NCBI GenBank assembly: GCA_013153105.1
Contig: JAADFC010000081.1
Coordinates: 1-33,186, forward strand
Source of the DNA: Thermoproteota archaeon
Lineage (GTDB): Archaea; Thermoproteota; Thermoprotei_A; Sulfolobales; Pyrodictiaceae
DNA length: 33,186 nucleotides
Direction of reading: 5' to 3'
The position numbers and the translations under genes are program-made. Shown piece after piece: positions 1-8,805 of the stretch; position 1 is the first letter of the stretch, and the number at the start of each line of letters is the position of its first letter. The notes beneath the pieces are model-generated. The model was not told the DNA's origin, did no database searches, and saw only the letters and a list, made by a program, of their open reading frames with translations.

Positions 1-78
1 TCGCAAGAGGCGCGGGGGGACAGCGGTGAGACGTGGCAGAGCGAGCACCAGCTCGCGGGAGCCGGCCCCGAGCACGCC

Positions 79-2763
79 ATGTGGGAGGCCGACGCCCCCC
101 CGCAGCCGGGGGAGGCGGCGCCCGAGACGCGGCACGGCGAGGCGAGCGGCCCGGACACAGGCCCCGCGGCGGGCTCAGCTGAGTCTCTCCGGTTCGAGGG
201 CGGGCTGCCAGGGCCCCTGGGTGGCCTCTCGAAGCTCCCCCTAGTGAGAGAGCCCCGTGAGGCGCCGGAGAACCGTAGGCTGTACCTGCTTCAGACGCTC
301 TACGACGGCGACCGCGGCGTAGCGGCGGCCAAGCTCTACGACCCGGAGGCCGAGGAGATATACATACACCATGATGGAAGCGGCTACAAACCCTACTTCC
401 TAACCGACATACCTCCCGACAAGCTGCAGGAGATACCGGCGGTAGTCAGGCACCCCGGCTTCGACCACATAGAGGTTGTCGAGAAGTTCGACCTGCTGCG
501 CTGGCAGCGCCTTAAGGCCACGAAGATAGTAGTCAAAACGCCCGATGTAGTCCCCGCACTCCGCGACAAGGTGCCCAGAGCGTGGGAGGCCAACATAAAG
601 TTCCACCACAACTACATCTACGACAAGGCACTCATCCCCGGGATGATACACCGAGTCGAAAAGGGCGAGCTCCGCTGGGAGACGGTGCAGCTGACCAGCG
701 AAGAAGAGGAGCATATACGCAGCATATTCGAGGGGGAAGACAAGGACACAGTCGAAATGGCGGTCAAATGGTACCCGCTCTTCGAGCAGGAGCCGCCCCG
801 GCCCCGGAGGCTGGCGGTCGACATAGAGGTCTACACGCCCTTCAAGGGCAGGATACCCGACGCCAACAAGGCCAGCTACCCCGTGATAAGCGTCGCCTTC
901 GCCAGCGACGAGGGCTGGAAGGCAGTCTTCATACTCGCACGCCCGGGCCTAACAGCAGGCCACCTCCGCGGGAAGCTGCCGGAGGGCACCATAATCGAGA
1001 TATTCGACGATGAGCGCGCGATGCTGCTAGAGACCTTCCGCATAATCGCTAACTACCCAATAGTCCTCACATTCAACGGCGACTCCTTCGACTTCACCTA
1101 CCTATACAACAGGGCCCTCAAACTCGGCATAGATAGGAGCCTAATCCCGTTCAGGTTCTCGAAGAACTATATAAGCCTCCGCTACGGCCTCCACATAGAC
1201 CTCTATAAGTTCTTCAGCACCAAGGCTATACAGACCTATGCATTCGGCAACGCCTACAAGGAGTTTACACTCGACGCGATAGCCTCAGCGCTCCTGGGCG
1301 AGCACAAGGTAGAAGTGGAAGCCTCCATAAGCGACCTGGGGCTCCTCGAGCTCGCGCGCTACAACGTGCGCGACGCCGAGCTAACCCTCAAGCTCACAAC
1401 GTTCAACGACGACCTGGTCTGGAAGCTGATAATACTTATAATGCGTATCTCCAAGCTACCCATAGAGGATGTTACCAGGAGCCAGGTCTCAGCGTGGGTC
1501 AAGAGCCTGCTCTACTGGGAGCACCGCCGCAGGGACTACCTTATACCCACGAGGGAGGAGATAAAAGTCCTCAAGGGCAAGGTGTTCTCGACCGCACTCA
1601 TAAAGGGTAAGAAGTACCAGGGCGCCCTCGTGCTCGACCCCCCGAGCGGCGTCTTCTTCAACGTGGTTGTGCTTGACTTCGCCAGCCTATACCCGAGCAT
1701 AATAAAGAAGTGGAACCTAAGCTACGAGACTATTAACCCGGTGGAGTGCCCCGGCGGCCGTGTCGTCGAGATACCCGATGTAGGCCATAAGGTCTGCATG
1801 AGCGTCCCGGGTATAACGGCTCAGGTAGTGGGGCTGCTGCGCGACTACAGGGTTAAGATCTACAAGAAGAGAGCTAAGGACAAGAGCCTAGGGGAGAAGC
1901 AGCGTGCCTGGTACAACACGGTACAGGCTGCGATGAAGGTGTATATAAACGCGAGCTACGGCGTCTTCGGGGCTGAGAACTTCCCCTTCTACTCGCCCGC
2001 GCTCGCGGAGAGCGTCACAGCAATCGGCAGGTACACCATCAAGGAGACCCTCCGCAAGGCTGCGGAGCTGGGTCTCTTCGTACTCTACGGGGACACCGAC
2101 TCCCTATTCCTATGGGCGCCGCCTGAGGAGGCCCTCAGCGAGCTGCAGGAGTATGTTGAGCGTAACTTCGGCCTCGACCTGGAGGTGGACAAGGCGTACC
2201 GCTTTGTAACCTTTAGCGGGCTTAAGAAGAACTATATAGGCGTCTACATGGAGGGCGGCGTGGACGTTAAAGGGCTCGTCGCCAAGAAGCGTAATACGCC
2301 GGAGTTTCTAAAGAAGGAGTTCGCGGAGGTTCTAGATATACTCGGAGCGGTCACTGACCCCTTCGAGTTCGTCAAAGCAAAGAACACTATAAAGCAGAAG
2401 CTGAGAGGCATATATGACAAGCTGCGCGGTCTAGAGTACAACCTCGATGAGCTTGCCGTCAAAATGGCGTTGAACAAGCCGGTGAGCGAGTATACTAAGA
2501 ACACACCCCAGCATGTCAAGGCAGCGCGCCAGCTGATTGCAGCGGGGATAGAGGTCCTGCCCGGGGACGTCATCTCGTTTGTAAAGGTGAAAGGCAGGGA
2601 GGGTGTTAAACCCGTCCAGCTCGCGAGGCTCATAGAGGTCGACATTGAGAAGTACATTGAGACTGCTAAGAGCATATTCGAGCAGGTGCTCGCCGCTATA
2701 GGGTTGACGTGGGACGAGGTGATAGGCGCACATAGGCTCGAGATGTTCCTCTTCAACCGGTAG
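79..2763 (+). CDS. polB1: Family B replicative DNA polymerase, PolB1 (Dpo1) type
   Basis: This is the main crenarchaeal replicative DNA polymerase with 3'-5' proofreading. Order along the 894 residues: N-terminal domain; exonuclease motif I (D248-I-E250 followed by VYTPFKGRIPD); Exo II (TFNGDSFDF); Exo III (YNVRDAELT); polymerase motif A (D533-FASLYPSI followed by IKKWNLSYET); motif B (NASYGVFGAE); motif C (YGDTDS, D672/D674); then KKNYIGV and a thumb. The motif A wording and the block RNTPEF/NTPQHVKAA match Sulfolobus PolB1 rather than PolB3, from memory of that protein. The length fits PolB1 (about 880). The first 50 residues are Pro/Gly/Ala-rich and poorly conserved. The reading frame is open to base 1 with no stop, and ATG 79 has no clear ribosome-binding site, so the true start may lie outside the window or at GTG 244. 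The helicase gene follows directly. Confidence 0.96.
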   Translation: MWEADAPPQPGEAAPETRHGEASGPDTGPAAGSAESLRFEGGLPGPLGGLSKLPLVREPREAPENRRLYLLQTLYDGDRGVAAAKLYDPEAEEIYIHHDGSGYKPYFLTDIPPDKLQEIPAVVRHPGFDHIEVVEKFDLLRWQRLKATKIVVKTPDVVPALRDKVPRAWEANIKFHHNYIYDKALIPGMIHRVEKGELRWETVQLTSEEEEHIRSIFEGEDKDTVEMAVKWYPLFEQEPPRPRRLAVDIEVYTPFKGRIPDANKASYPVISVAFASDEGWKAVFILARPGLTAGHLRGKLPEGTIIEIFDDERAMLLETFRIIANYPIVLTFNGDSFDFTYLYNRALKLGIDRSLIPFRFSKNYISLRYGLHIDLYKFFSTKAIQTYAFGNAYKEFTLDAIASALLGEHKVEVEASISDLGLLELARYNVRDAELTLKLTTFNDDLVWKLIILIMRISKLPIEDVTRSQVSAWVKSLLYWEHRRRDYLIPTREEIKVLKGKVFSTALIKGKKYQGALVLDPPSGVFFNVVVLDFASLYPSIIKKWNLSYETINPVECPGGRVVEIPDVGHKVCMSVPGITAQVVGLLRDYRVKIYKKRAKDKSLGEKQRAWYNTVQAAMKVYINASYGVFGAENFPFYSPALAESVTAIGRYTIKETLRKAAELGLFVLYGDTDSLFLWAPPEEALSELQEYVERNFGLDLEVDKAYRFVTFSGLKKNYIGVYMEGGVDVKGLVAKKRNTPEFLKKEFAEVLDILGAVTDPFEFVKAKNTIKQKLRGIYDKLRGLEYNLDELAVKMALNKPVSEYTKNTPQHVKAARQLIAAGIEVLPGDVISFVKVKGREGVKPVQLARLIEVDIEKYIETAKSIFEQVLAAIGLTWDEVIGAHRLEMFLFNR

Positions 2764-2774
2764 GGGTGACCGGC

Positions 2775-4376
2775 TTGGCCGTCATCTTCAAGGTCTGCGA
2801 CTGGCTCGACGACAGAGACTACCTCCGGCTTCGCGAGTTCAGCGATTACCTGGGCCGCCGGAGCGGCTGTAGCATATTCGCTTTCAGGCTCAGCGCGCTC
2901 AACTCCTCGAGGCTGCGGGAGTATGTAGAGTACATCGAGCGCCTCGGCGGCGAGATCGTGGAGGGACGCGAGGAGCTGGAGGCTAGGCTCGCGGCGTCAG
3001 AGACGGTTTACGTGAAACCCCACCGCGACGGTTTCCTTCTCAAGAGTATGGTCCGAATAGGAGATTTCCTGGCCGAGCTGAGGATGCGCGGGCTCGTCCG
3101 GTACAGCAGGCTCCACCAGGGTTTCATAGTGAAGCCCTACGCTGCTGTGGACGCCCTGGATGCTCTGCGCAGGGCAGGCCTCAAGGTAGTCGATGAAAGC
3201 TGTCTAATCGAGTGCCGTGAGCGCCGGCTCGAGGTCGAGCTTAACGCGGAGCTGAGGCCGTATCAGGCGGAGGCGCTGCAGGCCTGGCTGTCAAACGGTA
3301 AACGGGGCCTCGTGGCCCTTCCGACGGGTGCGGGTAAGACTGTAGTGGCCCTGGCCGCCTTGGCCGAGGTCAAGCTTCCAACGTTGATAGTCGTGTACAC
3401 GCGTGAGCAGATGCAGGAGTGGCTTGAGAAGATAATGAGGTTCACAAGCCTCCCACGCGGCGAAGTAGGCCTCTTCTACGGGGAGGAGAAGAGGGTCGCC
3501 CCGGTAACCATTGCCACGTATCAGTCTGCGTATCGTAACATAGAGTTGCTCTGGGACCGCTTCTCCCTGCTGGTTGTGGATGAGGCTCACCACCTGCCGG
3601 CCGACAAGTTTAAGGTGATAGCGGAGAGGAGCCTGGCCCCCTACCGCCTCGGCCTCTCGGCTACCCCTTACAGGGAGGATGGCCGCCACGAGTACCTCTT
3701 CGGGCTGCTCGGTGGTCTAGTGTACGAGAAGAGTGTCGAGGAGCTGGAGCGTGAGGGCTACATAGCGTCCTACACTATTATACCGAGGCTGGTCCAGCTC
3801 TCTGGCAGCGAGCTGCGCAGGTACCGGGAGCTGAAGAAGGCCTACCAGGTGCTGGCTAGGGGGCGGAAGGTCGAGGAGCTGGTGCGCGCGGCCGCCGCGG
3901 GGGACGAGTCTGCCCGTAAGGCTCTCCAGCTGCTGAACGAGATACGGATGCTTCTCGCCTCGAGCAGGGCTAAGCTAGAGGAGGCTAGGGCTATAGTGGA
4001 GGAGGAGCTACGCAGAGGCTCCAAGATAATAGTCTTCACGCAGTATGTCAAGCAGGCTGAGCAGCTGGGCAAGCTGCTGGGGGCGCCGGTGCTCACCGGC
4101 CGCATGGACAAGAGGAAGAGGCGCCTAATACTCGAACTCTTCAAGAAAGGCAGGTACAGGGTGCTGGTGCTAACCACTGTCGGCGACGAGGGTATAGACG
4201 TCCCCGACGCGAACGTAGGGATAATCCTCTCGGGAACCTCCTCGAGGAGACAGTTCATCCAGCGCCTGGGTAGGCTCCTCCGGCCGGGCGACGGCAAGGT
4301 GGCACGACTCTACTACATAGCGGTGCGCGGCACGCAGGATGAGGCTACCATGAAGAAGGTTCTAGCAGCCCTATAG
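2775..4376 (+). CDS. xpb: XPB/Rad25-type SF2 DNA helicase
   Basis: ATP-dependent superfamily 2 helicase of the archaeal XPB family, the homologue of the TFIIH/NER translocase. Visible in order: an N-terminal damage-recognition-like region (about residues 1-155), Walker A (LPTGAGKT, near 180-187), DEAH box (VVDEAHHLP, near 269), motif III (LSATPYRED, which contains the XPB RED triplet), a charged coiled region likely to be the thumb insert (about 330-400), then the second RecA domain (IIVFTQYV, TTVGDEGIDVP) and motif VI (QRLGRLLRPG). TTG 2775 is preferred because GGGGTGA sits 6 bases upstream; GTG 2766 is also in frame. It starts about 10 bases after the polymerase stop, so the two are probably co-transcribed. 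The usual partner nuclease gene bax1 is not next to it. Confidence 0.93.
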   Translation: MAVIFKVCDWLDDRDYLRLREFSDYLGRRSGCSIFAFRLSALNSSRLREYVEYIERLGGEIVEGREELEARLAASETVYVKPHRDGFLLKSMVRIGDFLAELRMRGLVRYSRLHQGFIVKPYAAVDALDALRRAGLKVVDESCLIECRERRLEVELNAELRPYQAEALQAWLSNGKRGLVALPTGAGKTVVALAALAEVKLPTLIVVYTREQMQEWLEKIMRFTSLPRGEVGLFYGEEKRVAPVTIATYQSAYRNIELLWDRFSLLVVDEAHHLPADKFKVIAERSLAPYRLGLSATPYREDGRHEYLFGLLGGLVYEKSVEELEREGYIASYTIIPRLVQLSGSELRRYRELKKAYQVLARGRKVEELVRAAAAGDESARKALQLLNEIRMLLASSRAKLEEARAIVEEELRRGSKIIVFTQYVKQAEQLGKLLGAPVLTGRMDKRKRRLILELFKKGRYRVLVLTTVGDEGIDVPDANVGIILSGTSSRRQFIQRLGRLLRPGDGKVARLYYIAVRGTQDEATMKKVLAAL

Positions 4377-4467
4377 CCTCGGGAGGGGGCGGCGGCCAGC
4401 GGCTTATACAGCACAGGCCCCTGGGGGTGGACTGTGTGGCCGAAGAGGTAGGGAGGGGCTGTGAGCC

Positions 4468-5463
4468 TTGGCTGTCGAGGGCTCTCTCTCGCTGCTAAGC
4501 AGCGGTGGCCTCCAGGGTGTCGTGTTGTATCAGAACGTGTTCCCCTCGGTCTACCTGGGCCAGACTAGCGGGGTTAGCTTCCGTAACAGCTTCTTCGTCG
4601 AGCAGCCTGAGAAGGTAGTCACGGCGCTGCTTGAGGTTGGCATTATAGCTTCGTCTTCGACCATACGCGGGCTTGTATTGTCCGTGAACGGTATAACGCT
4701 CACAAGGGAGTTTAAGCCTCTAACATGCGCGCCCTATGGAGAGAAGATGTTCTGCAAGGCAGTATACGACATAAAGCCTGTTGTGGAGTCCAAGCCTGCA
4801 ACCGCCTGGACTGTAGAGATAGAGTATAGGGGCCTCCACGAGCTCGCCGTGGAGCATCTAGGCCTGCTGGTGCTCCGGGGCCACGAGTCGGCGGAGAACA
4901 GGCACGCCTACTACAGCGGAGCCCTAAGCCTCCGGCCGGGCGACAGCTACGAGATCCGGCTCCTCGGGGAGGCGGCTGAGGGCGAGCTGAGGATAGTAGC
5001 GCTCATCCCCAGCCAGGAGGCCAGCCTCGTAGTCGAGGCCGGCGGCTCCGCCCACCGGCTCCAGGGGTCCGGCTTCAACGAGTACAGCATCCCCGTCAGC
5101 AGCCTGGAGAGCGTGGTGCTACGCCACGAGGGTGGAGGGAGCTACTATCCCCGCGAGATACTAGTCTCAGCCGTGCTCGCGTACCATGTAAAGGCTCCGG
5201 AGCCTGTGATAGAGGCTAGGCTGGTCAGGATGGAGCAGGGCAGGGCTACGGTCGAGATAGCCAACGCTGGAGGCGAGGCCGCGCACAACATAATAGTGGT
5301 ATCGTTCTCCAAGGGCAACGTGCTTGAGAGGAAGATAATCGAGAGGATAGAGCCCGGTCAGGCCCAGCGGCTCGACCTAAAGGCGGAGCCCGGTGGAAGC
5401 ATAAGGGTGATCTGGAGGTATCTCGACAAGACGATATTCCGTGATATCAAGCTGAAACGGTGA
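4468..5463 (+). CDS. Hypothetical beta-rich protein, possibly Ig-like/CARDB-like domains
   Basis: I do not recognise a family. The 331 residues are rich in alternating hydrophobic beta-strand patterns with few helices. No signal peptide or membrane segment is visible, so it looks cytosolic unless anchored by a partner. The last 80 residues (about 250-331) read like an Ig-like/CARDB domain: ARLV..EQGRATVEIANAG, then an IIVVSF strand, ERIEPGQAQRLDL and a final IRVIWRYLD strand. A Cys pair is near residues 88 and 96. The start is TTG 4468 with GGTGAG-like sequence just before it (GTGAG at 4461). It follows xpb by about 90 bases on the same strand and ends 44 bases from the convergent hjc. Function is unknown; domain calls are inference from pattern only. 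Confidence 0.75.
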   Translation: MAVEGSLSLLSSGGLQGVVLYQNVFPSVYLGQTSGVSFRNSFFVEQPEKVVTALLEVGIIASSSTIRGLVLSVNGITLTREFKPLTCAPYGEKMFCKAVYDIKPVVESKPATAWTVEIEYRGLHELAVEHLGLLVLRGHESAENRHAYYSGALSLRPGDSYEIRLLGEAAEGELRIVALIPSQEASLVVEAGGSAHRLQGSGFNEYSIPVSSLESVVLRHEGGGSYYPREILVSAVLAYHVKAPEPVIEARLVRMEQGRATVEIANAGGEAAHNIIVVSFSKGNVLERKIIERIEPGQAQRLDLKAEPGGSIRVIWRYLDKTIFRDIKLKR

Positions 5464-5507
5464 AGCCGGTGCCGGGCCGGGCTATAGCGGCGGGGGAGGG
5501 TGAGGAG

Positions 5508-6005
5508 TTACTCCCGGCCAGAGCCCTCCCCGGAGGAGGGCTGTGAAGACAACTTACCCGGCCGACTCTCCCCTCCTTCCAGCGGGAGGGCAGCGTTGAC
5601 CACGCTCCGGATAAACTCCTCTAGTGTCGGGGCGGTCTCAAGCTCCTCTTCGCCTATCCTCAGCCTACCCGAGGGGGTATAGGCGGCTGACTCGAGGGGG
5701 ACGAGGCGCCAGCCTCGGCGCGGCACCTTGACGGCTATGTAGGCCTCGCCCCCTGCACGCCTGGCGAACTCCTCCAGCCGGCGGGCCTGTTCGGCCTCAA
5801 CGTAGAGGGGCCCCCCGCTCCGGCGGTATTTCACCTCAAAGACGAAGATCCTACCATGGTAGAGTGCCACCAGGTCCGGGTAGATGAGGCGGCGTGCCCG
5901 GCTGCCGCTTGCAGGGCCCCGGACCACGGCGAAGCCCTTGCTCCACAGGCGGAGGGCCAGCTCGCGCTCCGCGTCAAAGCCGCGGCGTCGGGCGGAGCCG
6001 GTCAT
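5508..6005 (-). CDS. hjc: Holliday junction resolvase Hjc
   Basis: Structure-specific endonuclease that resolves four-way DNA junctions during recombination and fork repair; it acts as a homodimer. The PD-(D/E)xK core is complete: E13 in the first helix (RGFDAERELA), a Gly/Ser/Arg loop (GPASGSRA), D44 (YPDLVALY), then E57-x-K59 in FEVKYR. These line up with E12, D42, E55 and K57 of Sulfolobus Hjc. At 165 residues it is longer than the usual 120-145; the extra length is a C-terminal tail rich in Gly, Ser and Glu after about residue 140. The start is ATG 6005 with AGGGGAG upstream. The upstream gene, 67 bases away on the same strand, is the PINA ATPase, a known Hjc partner, so an operon is likely. 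Confidence 0.95.
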   Translation of the reverse strand: MTGSARRRGFDAERELALRLWSKGFAVVRGPASGSRARRLIYPDLVALYHGRIFVFEVKYRRSGGPLYVEAEQARRLEEFARRAGGEAYIAVKVPRRGWRLVPLESAAYTPSGRLRIGEEELETAPTLEEFIRSVVNAALPLEGGESRPGKLSSQPSSGEGSGRE

Positions 6006-6072
6006 CCCCAGCAGCTCCCCTTCCCGGGCACCCTTACCGGGGCCCGTGGGGAGGCGTGGCTGCTAAACATTC

Positions 6073-7659
6073 TCAGCCGACCATGTTAACTCGTATGGTC
6101 ACGCCGTACTTGTCCTCGAGCTTCTTTATCCTCTTCATCCTCTTCATCAACACTTTAGCCATAACCCTCGGCACGTTGACTATTATCATGTTATCCCTAT
6201 ACTCCACCTCCGCGCCCGGCAGCAGCTTCTCTATGAGGCGCTGCACCTTCTCCGCGACACCCCTGCCGGCGACCTCGCGCACCGGCACCACAACCGTCTG
6301 CTCGCCGAACGTGTATATCTCGTAGGCGAGTTCGCCGGTGAGAGCGTCCCTAACCTCAACCACCGGCCTCGCCAGCTCAGCCTCGCGCAGGCCCGTGGGG
6401 AGCTTGACGGTCATCCTAAGCTCGTACACGGTGTCGACGGTGCCCCTGTCGATGAATATTACAGTATCGATTATGCTCGGCAGCATGCCTATGTCGACTC
6501 GCCGTATGAAGCGCTGGACAGCATCTATAGGCGTGGTAGCGTGCACGACTCCTATCATGCCTATGCCAGCCAGCCGGAGGTCTATATATAGCTGAAAGTC
6601 AGCGTCGCTTCGAAGCTCATCGTAGACCGTGTAGTCCGGGCGGCTGAGGAGCAGTATGTCATGCAGCTCGCCTATGTCCGCGTAGTTCTTGGAGTACTGG
6701 GTTATATCCGGGGGCAGCTGCATGTCCCTAGGCGACTCGATGGTCTTGACAACCTTCCCCTTACGCGCGTAGTACTCTGCGAGCGCCTGAGCGAACGTGG
6801 TCTTACCCATGCCGGGCGCTCCCGCTATCAGTATGCCCTCGGCCCTCTCGTCGAGCCGCGCCATGAGCTTGGCTGGGAGCTTGTAGTCCTCGAGCCTCAG
6901 CTTCTTGACCGGGCGTACTGCTGTTATCTCCCACCCCTCGCTCAACGGTGGCCTCGTTATCACTATACGATAGGGCCCCAGCTGCACTATCGTGGAGCCC
7001 TCACGGTCTATCTCTATGAACCCGTCGCTCCTCCTCTTAGCCACCTCTATTATTTCCCTGGCGTAGCGGGCCACCTCCTCCCGTGTGAGAGGCTTCGCAG
7101 CCAAGTCCACGAGAACCCAGTCCCCGGGACGGCCCTTCTTAGCCCTAGGAGGCGCCCCCTCCTTCAGGTGGACGCTCATAGTAGTCTCGTCGAAGAACTT
7201 GAACAAGCTCGGCTCCTCGCCGCCACGCCTAGGCTCTATGTAGATTACGCTGACCCCCATAGCCTGTGCGGCCAGCGCCTGCACCCTATCCGCCGTTATC
7301 AGGGTGGCGCCGGCCTCGTAGGCGTACTCGCGTATAAGCGCGTCTATAGCACCCAGCCTGGCGTCGCGTATCTCCCTCGGCCCCGGACGCTCGCCGGCAA
7401 GCTCAACGTCGATAAGCCCCTGCCGCGCAAGCTCCTGTATCTCCCTAAGCTCCTCGAGGCCCGCGAACCCCGTGGCCCTCCCCATGTTAGCCTGGTGCTC
7501 CAGCTCGGCTATCACAGCCCGGTGGATGACCACGCGTCCCCGTATCTTGCCTTCACGTATGAGCTTCGAGACCAGCCCCTCAACTACCACGCTTGTATCG
7601 GGTACGTACACCGGCACGGGTCCAATCTCCATGCTCACGGGCGGGCTTCCCCCGGCCAT
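6073..7659 (-). CDS. pina: PINA-type ATPase (PIN domain + hexameric ATPase + KH-like C-terminus)
   Basis: Likely orthologue of Sulfolobus islandicus PINA, a hexameric ATPase that promotes Holliday-junction branch migration and binds Hjc. Domains in order: N-terminal PIN domain starting at VYVPDTSVVVEG, with acidic positions also in AELEHQ and in AGATLITADR; a linker; a PilT/VirB11-like ATPase with Walker A (GAPGMGKTT, about residues 270-280 counted from ATG 7632) and an acidic strand VYDELRSDADF; then a C-terminal KH-like basic module (VAEKVQRLIEKLLPGAEV to the end). The frame stays open upstream to 7863, but that extension is Arg-rich and overlaps the divergent gene's promoter. I place the start at ATG 7659, with ATG 7632 as the alternative (519 residues). 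hjc lies 67 bases downstream. Confidence 0.9.
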   Translation of the reverse strand: MAGGSPPVSMEIGPVPVYVPDTSVVVEGLVSKLIREGKIRGRVVIHRAVIAELEHQANMGRATGFAGLEELREIQELARQGLIDVELAGERPGPREIRDARLGAIDALIREYAYEAGATLITADRVQALAAQAMGVSVIYIEPRRGGEEPSLFKFFDETTMSVHLKEGAPPRAKKGRPGDWVLVDLAAKPLTREEVARYAREIIEVAKRRSDGFIEIDREGSTIVQLGPYRIVITRPPLSEGWEITAVRPVKKLRLEDYKLPAKLMARLDERAEGILIAGAPGMGKTTFAQALAEYYARKGKVVKTIESPRDMQLPPDITQYSKNYADIGELHDILLLSRPDYTVYDELRSDADFQLYIDLRLAGIGMIGVVHATTPIDAVQRFIRRVDIGMLPSIIDTVIFIDRGTVDTVYELRMTVKLPTGLREAELARPVVEVRDALTGELAYEIYTFGEQTVVVPVREVAGRGVAEKVQRLIEKLLPGAEVEYRDNMIIVNVPRVMAKVLMKRMKRIKKLEDKYGVTIRVNMVG

Positions 7660-7755
7660 CCCCCCTTGTCCCGGGCCCCAAGCCTCCCGGAGGCAGGCGA
7701 GGCTCCGAGACAGTCTCCTCCGGCAGCGCCGTCTAGCCGAGGACCCCGAGTCGGA

Positions 7756-7768
7756 CCCTATTTTAGCT
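7756..7768. promoter_or_regulatory. AT-rich box A region in the pina / small-gene divergent spacer
   Basis: CCTATTTTAGC lies in otherwise G+C-rich DNA between two divergent genes. Read forward, TATTTTAG is about 50 bases before GTG 7810, with GGAGG at 7796-7800. Read in reverse, CTAAAATAG precedes pina by about 100 bases. It could serve as a TATA element for one or both genes. No BRE was scored. Confidence 0.45.
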
Positions 7769-7809
7769 AGCATCCCGCGGTGCGGCGAAGCTCTTGGAGG
7801 CGTCGCGCC

Positions 7810-8124
7810 GTGGCAAAGCCTGTGAAGCTCATACTGGTAACAGCCAAGGACCACCCTCATCATAAGCTCTGGAGCCGCCTGGCAGAGGAGGTTGCCAAGG
7901 AGACGGGGCTCCCGCTTGAGACCAGGATAGAGGACTATCTCCTACTCACCGAGCACGGCGACACTGACGACCTCGGCATGCCCTGGCTGCCTCAGCTCCT
8001 CGTCGAAATGGACGACGGCAGCATAAAGCCGCTACTATCCAGGCTGCCCCTCAACAACGCGCTCCAGCCGGACCTCGAGCAGGCGAAGAAGCAGATACTC
8101 GAGCGACTCAAGAACCTCGGCTAG
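7810..8124 (+). CDS. Small thioredoxin-fold-like protein without CxxC
   Basis: A 104-residue protein whose secondary-structure pattern resembles a thioredoxin fold. It has a first strand (VKLILVTAK), a helix (LWSRLAEEVAKETG), a second strand (LETRIEDYLLL), then MPWLPQLLVEMDDG, where a cis-Pro-like loop leads into a strand pair, and a closing helix (EQAKKQILERLKN). The catalytic CxxC position is occupied by KDHPHH and there is no cysteine, so it would be redox-inactive. Start GTG 7810 is chosen because GGAGG (7796-7800) is 9 bases upstream; ATG 7780 adds an Arg-rich stretch with no ribosome-binding site. It lies head-to-head with pina and 44 bases before the methyltransferase gene. The fold is my inference and its role is unknown. 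Confidence 0.75.
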   Translation: MAKPVKLILVTAKDHPHHKLWSRLAEEVAKETGLPLETRIEDYLLLTEHGDTDDLGMPWLPQLLVEMDDGSIKPLLSRLPLNNALQPDLEQAKKQILERLKNLG

Positions 8125-8168
8125 CCCGCATCCACCCCTCTCTCCGGCCCCTCGGAGGGCGGCTCGGC

Positions 8169-8666
8169 TTGGTGTTTCTAGTCCCCTACGTGCCCTCCCC
8201 GATGTACGTCGTTCGCAAGATGCTGGAGCTAGCCGGCGCGGGTCCCGGCGACGTACTCTACGACCTGGGCTGCGGGGATGGTAGGATACCCGTAACAGCA
8301 GTCAAGGAGTATGGCGTGGATAGGGCGTACTGTGTAGAGATTAGGGAGGACCTCGCCGCCCTCGCACGCCAGCGAGTGGAGCGGGACGGCCTGCAGGATA
8401 GGGTCGTGGTAGTGCAGGCTGACATGTTTAAGGTGGACCTCTCCGAGGCGACACTTGTAACCCTCTTCCTCCTCTCCAGCGTAAACGACCGCCTCGCCCC
8501 GAAGCTCTCCCGCGAGCTGCGCCCGGGCGCCCGCGTTGTATCACACGAGTTCCGCATGTCCCAGTGGAGGCCGCTAGTCTACGCCACCCTACACGACGGC
8601 AAGGGCAGCCACGACGTGTACCTCTATGTAATAGGCTTCTCTGATAGTGGAACGGGCACCGGCTAA
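8169..8666 (+). CDS. aKMT-like protein lysine methyltransferase
   Basis: Small seven-beta-strand SAM methyltransferase resembling Sulfolobus aKMT4, a broad-specificity lysine methyltransferase that modifies Cren7 and many other proteins. Evidence: 165 residues, almost no accessory domain; N-terminal VPYVPSPMYVVRKML, close to the VPYVPTP start of aKMT; motif I LYDLGCGDGRI; acidic motif II CVEIRED; VVQADMFKVDLSEATLVTLFLL; and RPGARVVSHEF near the end, followed by YLYVIG. These blocks match aKMT wording well from memory. The start is TTG 8169 with GGAGG at 8154-8158; GTG 8172 is adjacent and in frame. It probably shares a transcript with the small protein upstream. Confidence 0.88.
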   Translation: MVFLVPYVPSPMYVVRKMLELAGAGPGDVLYDLGCGDGRIPVTAVKEYGVDRAYCVEIREDLAALARQRVERDGLQDRVVVVQADMFKVDLSEATLVTLFLLSSVNDRLAPKLSRELRPGARVVSHEFRMSQWRPLVYATLHDGKGSHDVYLYVIGFSDSGTGTG

Positions 8667-8805
8667 TACCCCGCCACAGCTGCCGGGGCAGGGCGGGGGC
8701 TGGAGAGGCCCGGGAGCCTGCGGCCCCGCGGCGTGGAACGGGCAGGCACCCCCTCCGGCTGCGGGGTATGCTCGCTCAGCTGTATTGGGTGGAGGTGCTG
8801 CAGAC
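8667..8805 (+). other. GC-rich structured spacer
   Basis: 139 bases without a convincing gene. The downstream reading frame remains open through here to ATG 8647, but its Pro/Gly/Ala composition and the strong GGAGGTG at 8791-8797 argue for a start at 8806. The spacer holds several G/C inverted segments and one copy of the motif TGCGGCCCCGCGG (8719-8731), which recurs in other spacers of this window. Confidence 0.5.

Noticed and set aside
185..215. tRNA T-arm-like GGTTCGAG
   Set aside because: The flanking bases do not form a 5-bp stem and no acceptor or anticodon arm fits; it lies in the polymerase reading frame.
6661..7770. Long forward frame (369 codons) across the pina gene
   Set aside because: It is antisense to pina, has a composition dominated by Leu/Tyr/Arg/His mirror codons and no domain, and the reverse frame has clear PIN and P-loop motifs.
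7660..7863. 68-77-residue N-terminal extension of PINA
   Set aside because: It would overlap the divergent gene's start and promoter and reads as an Arg/Ser-rich non-domain stretch.
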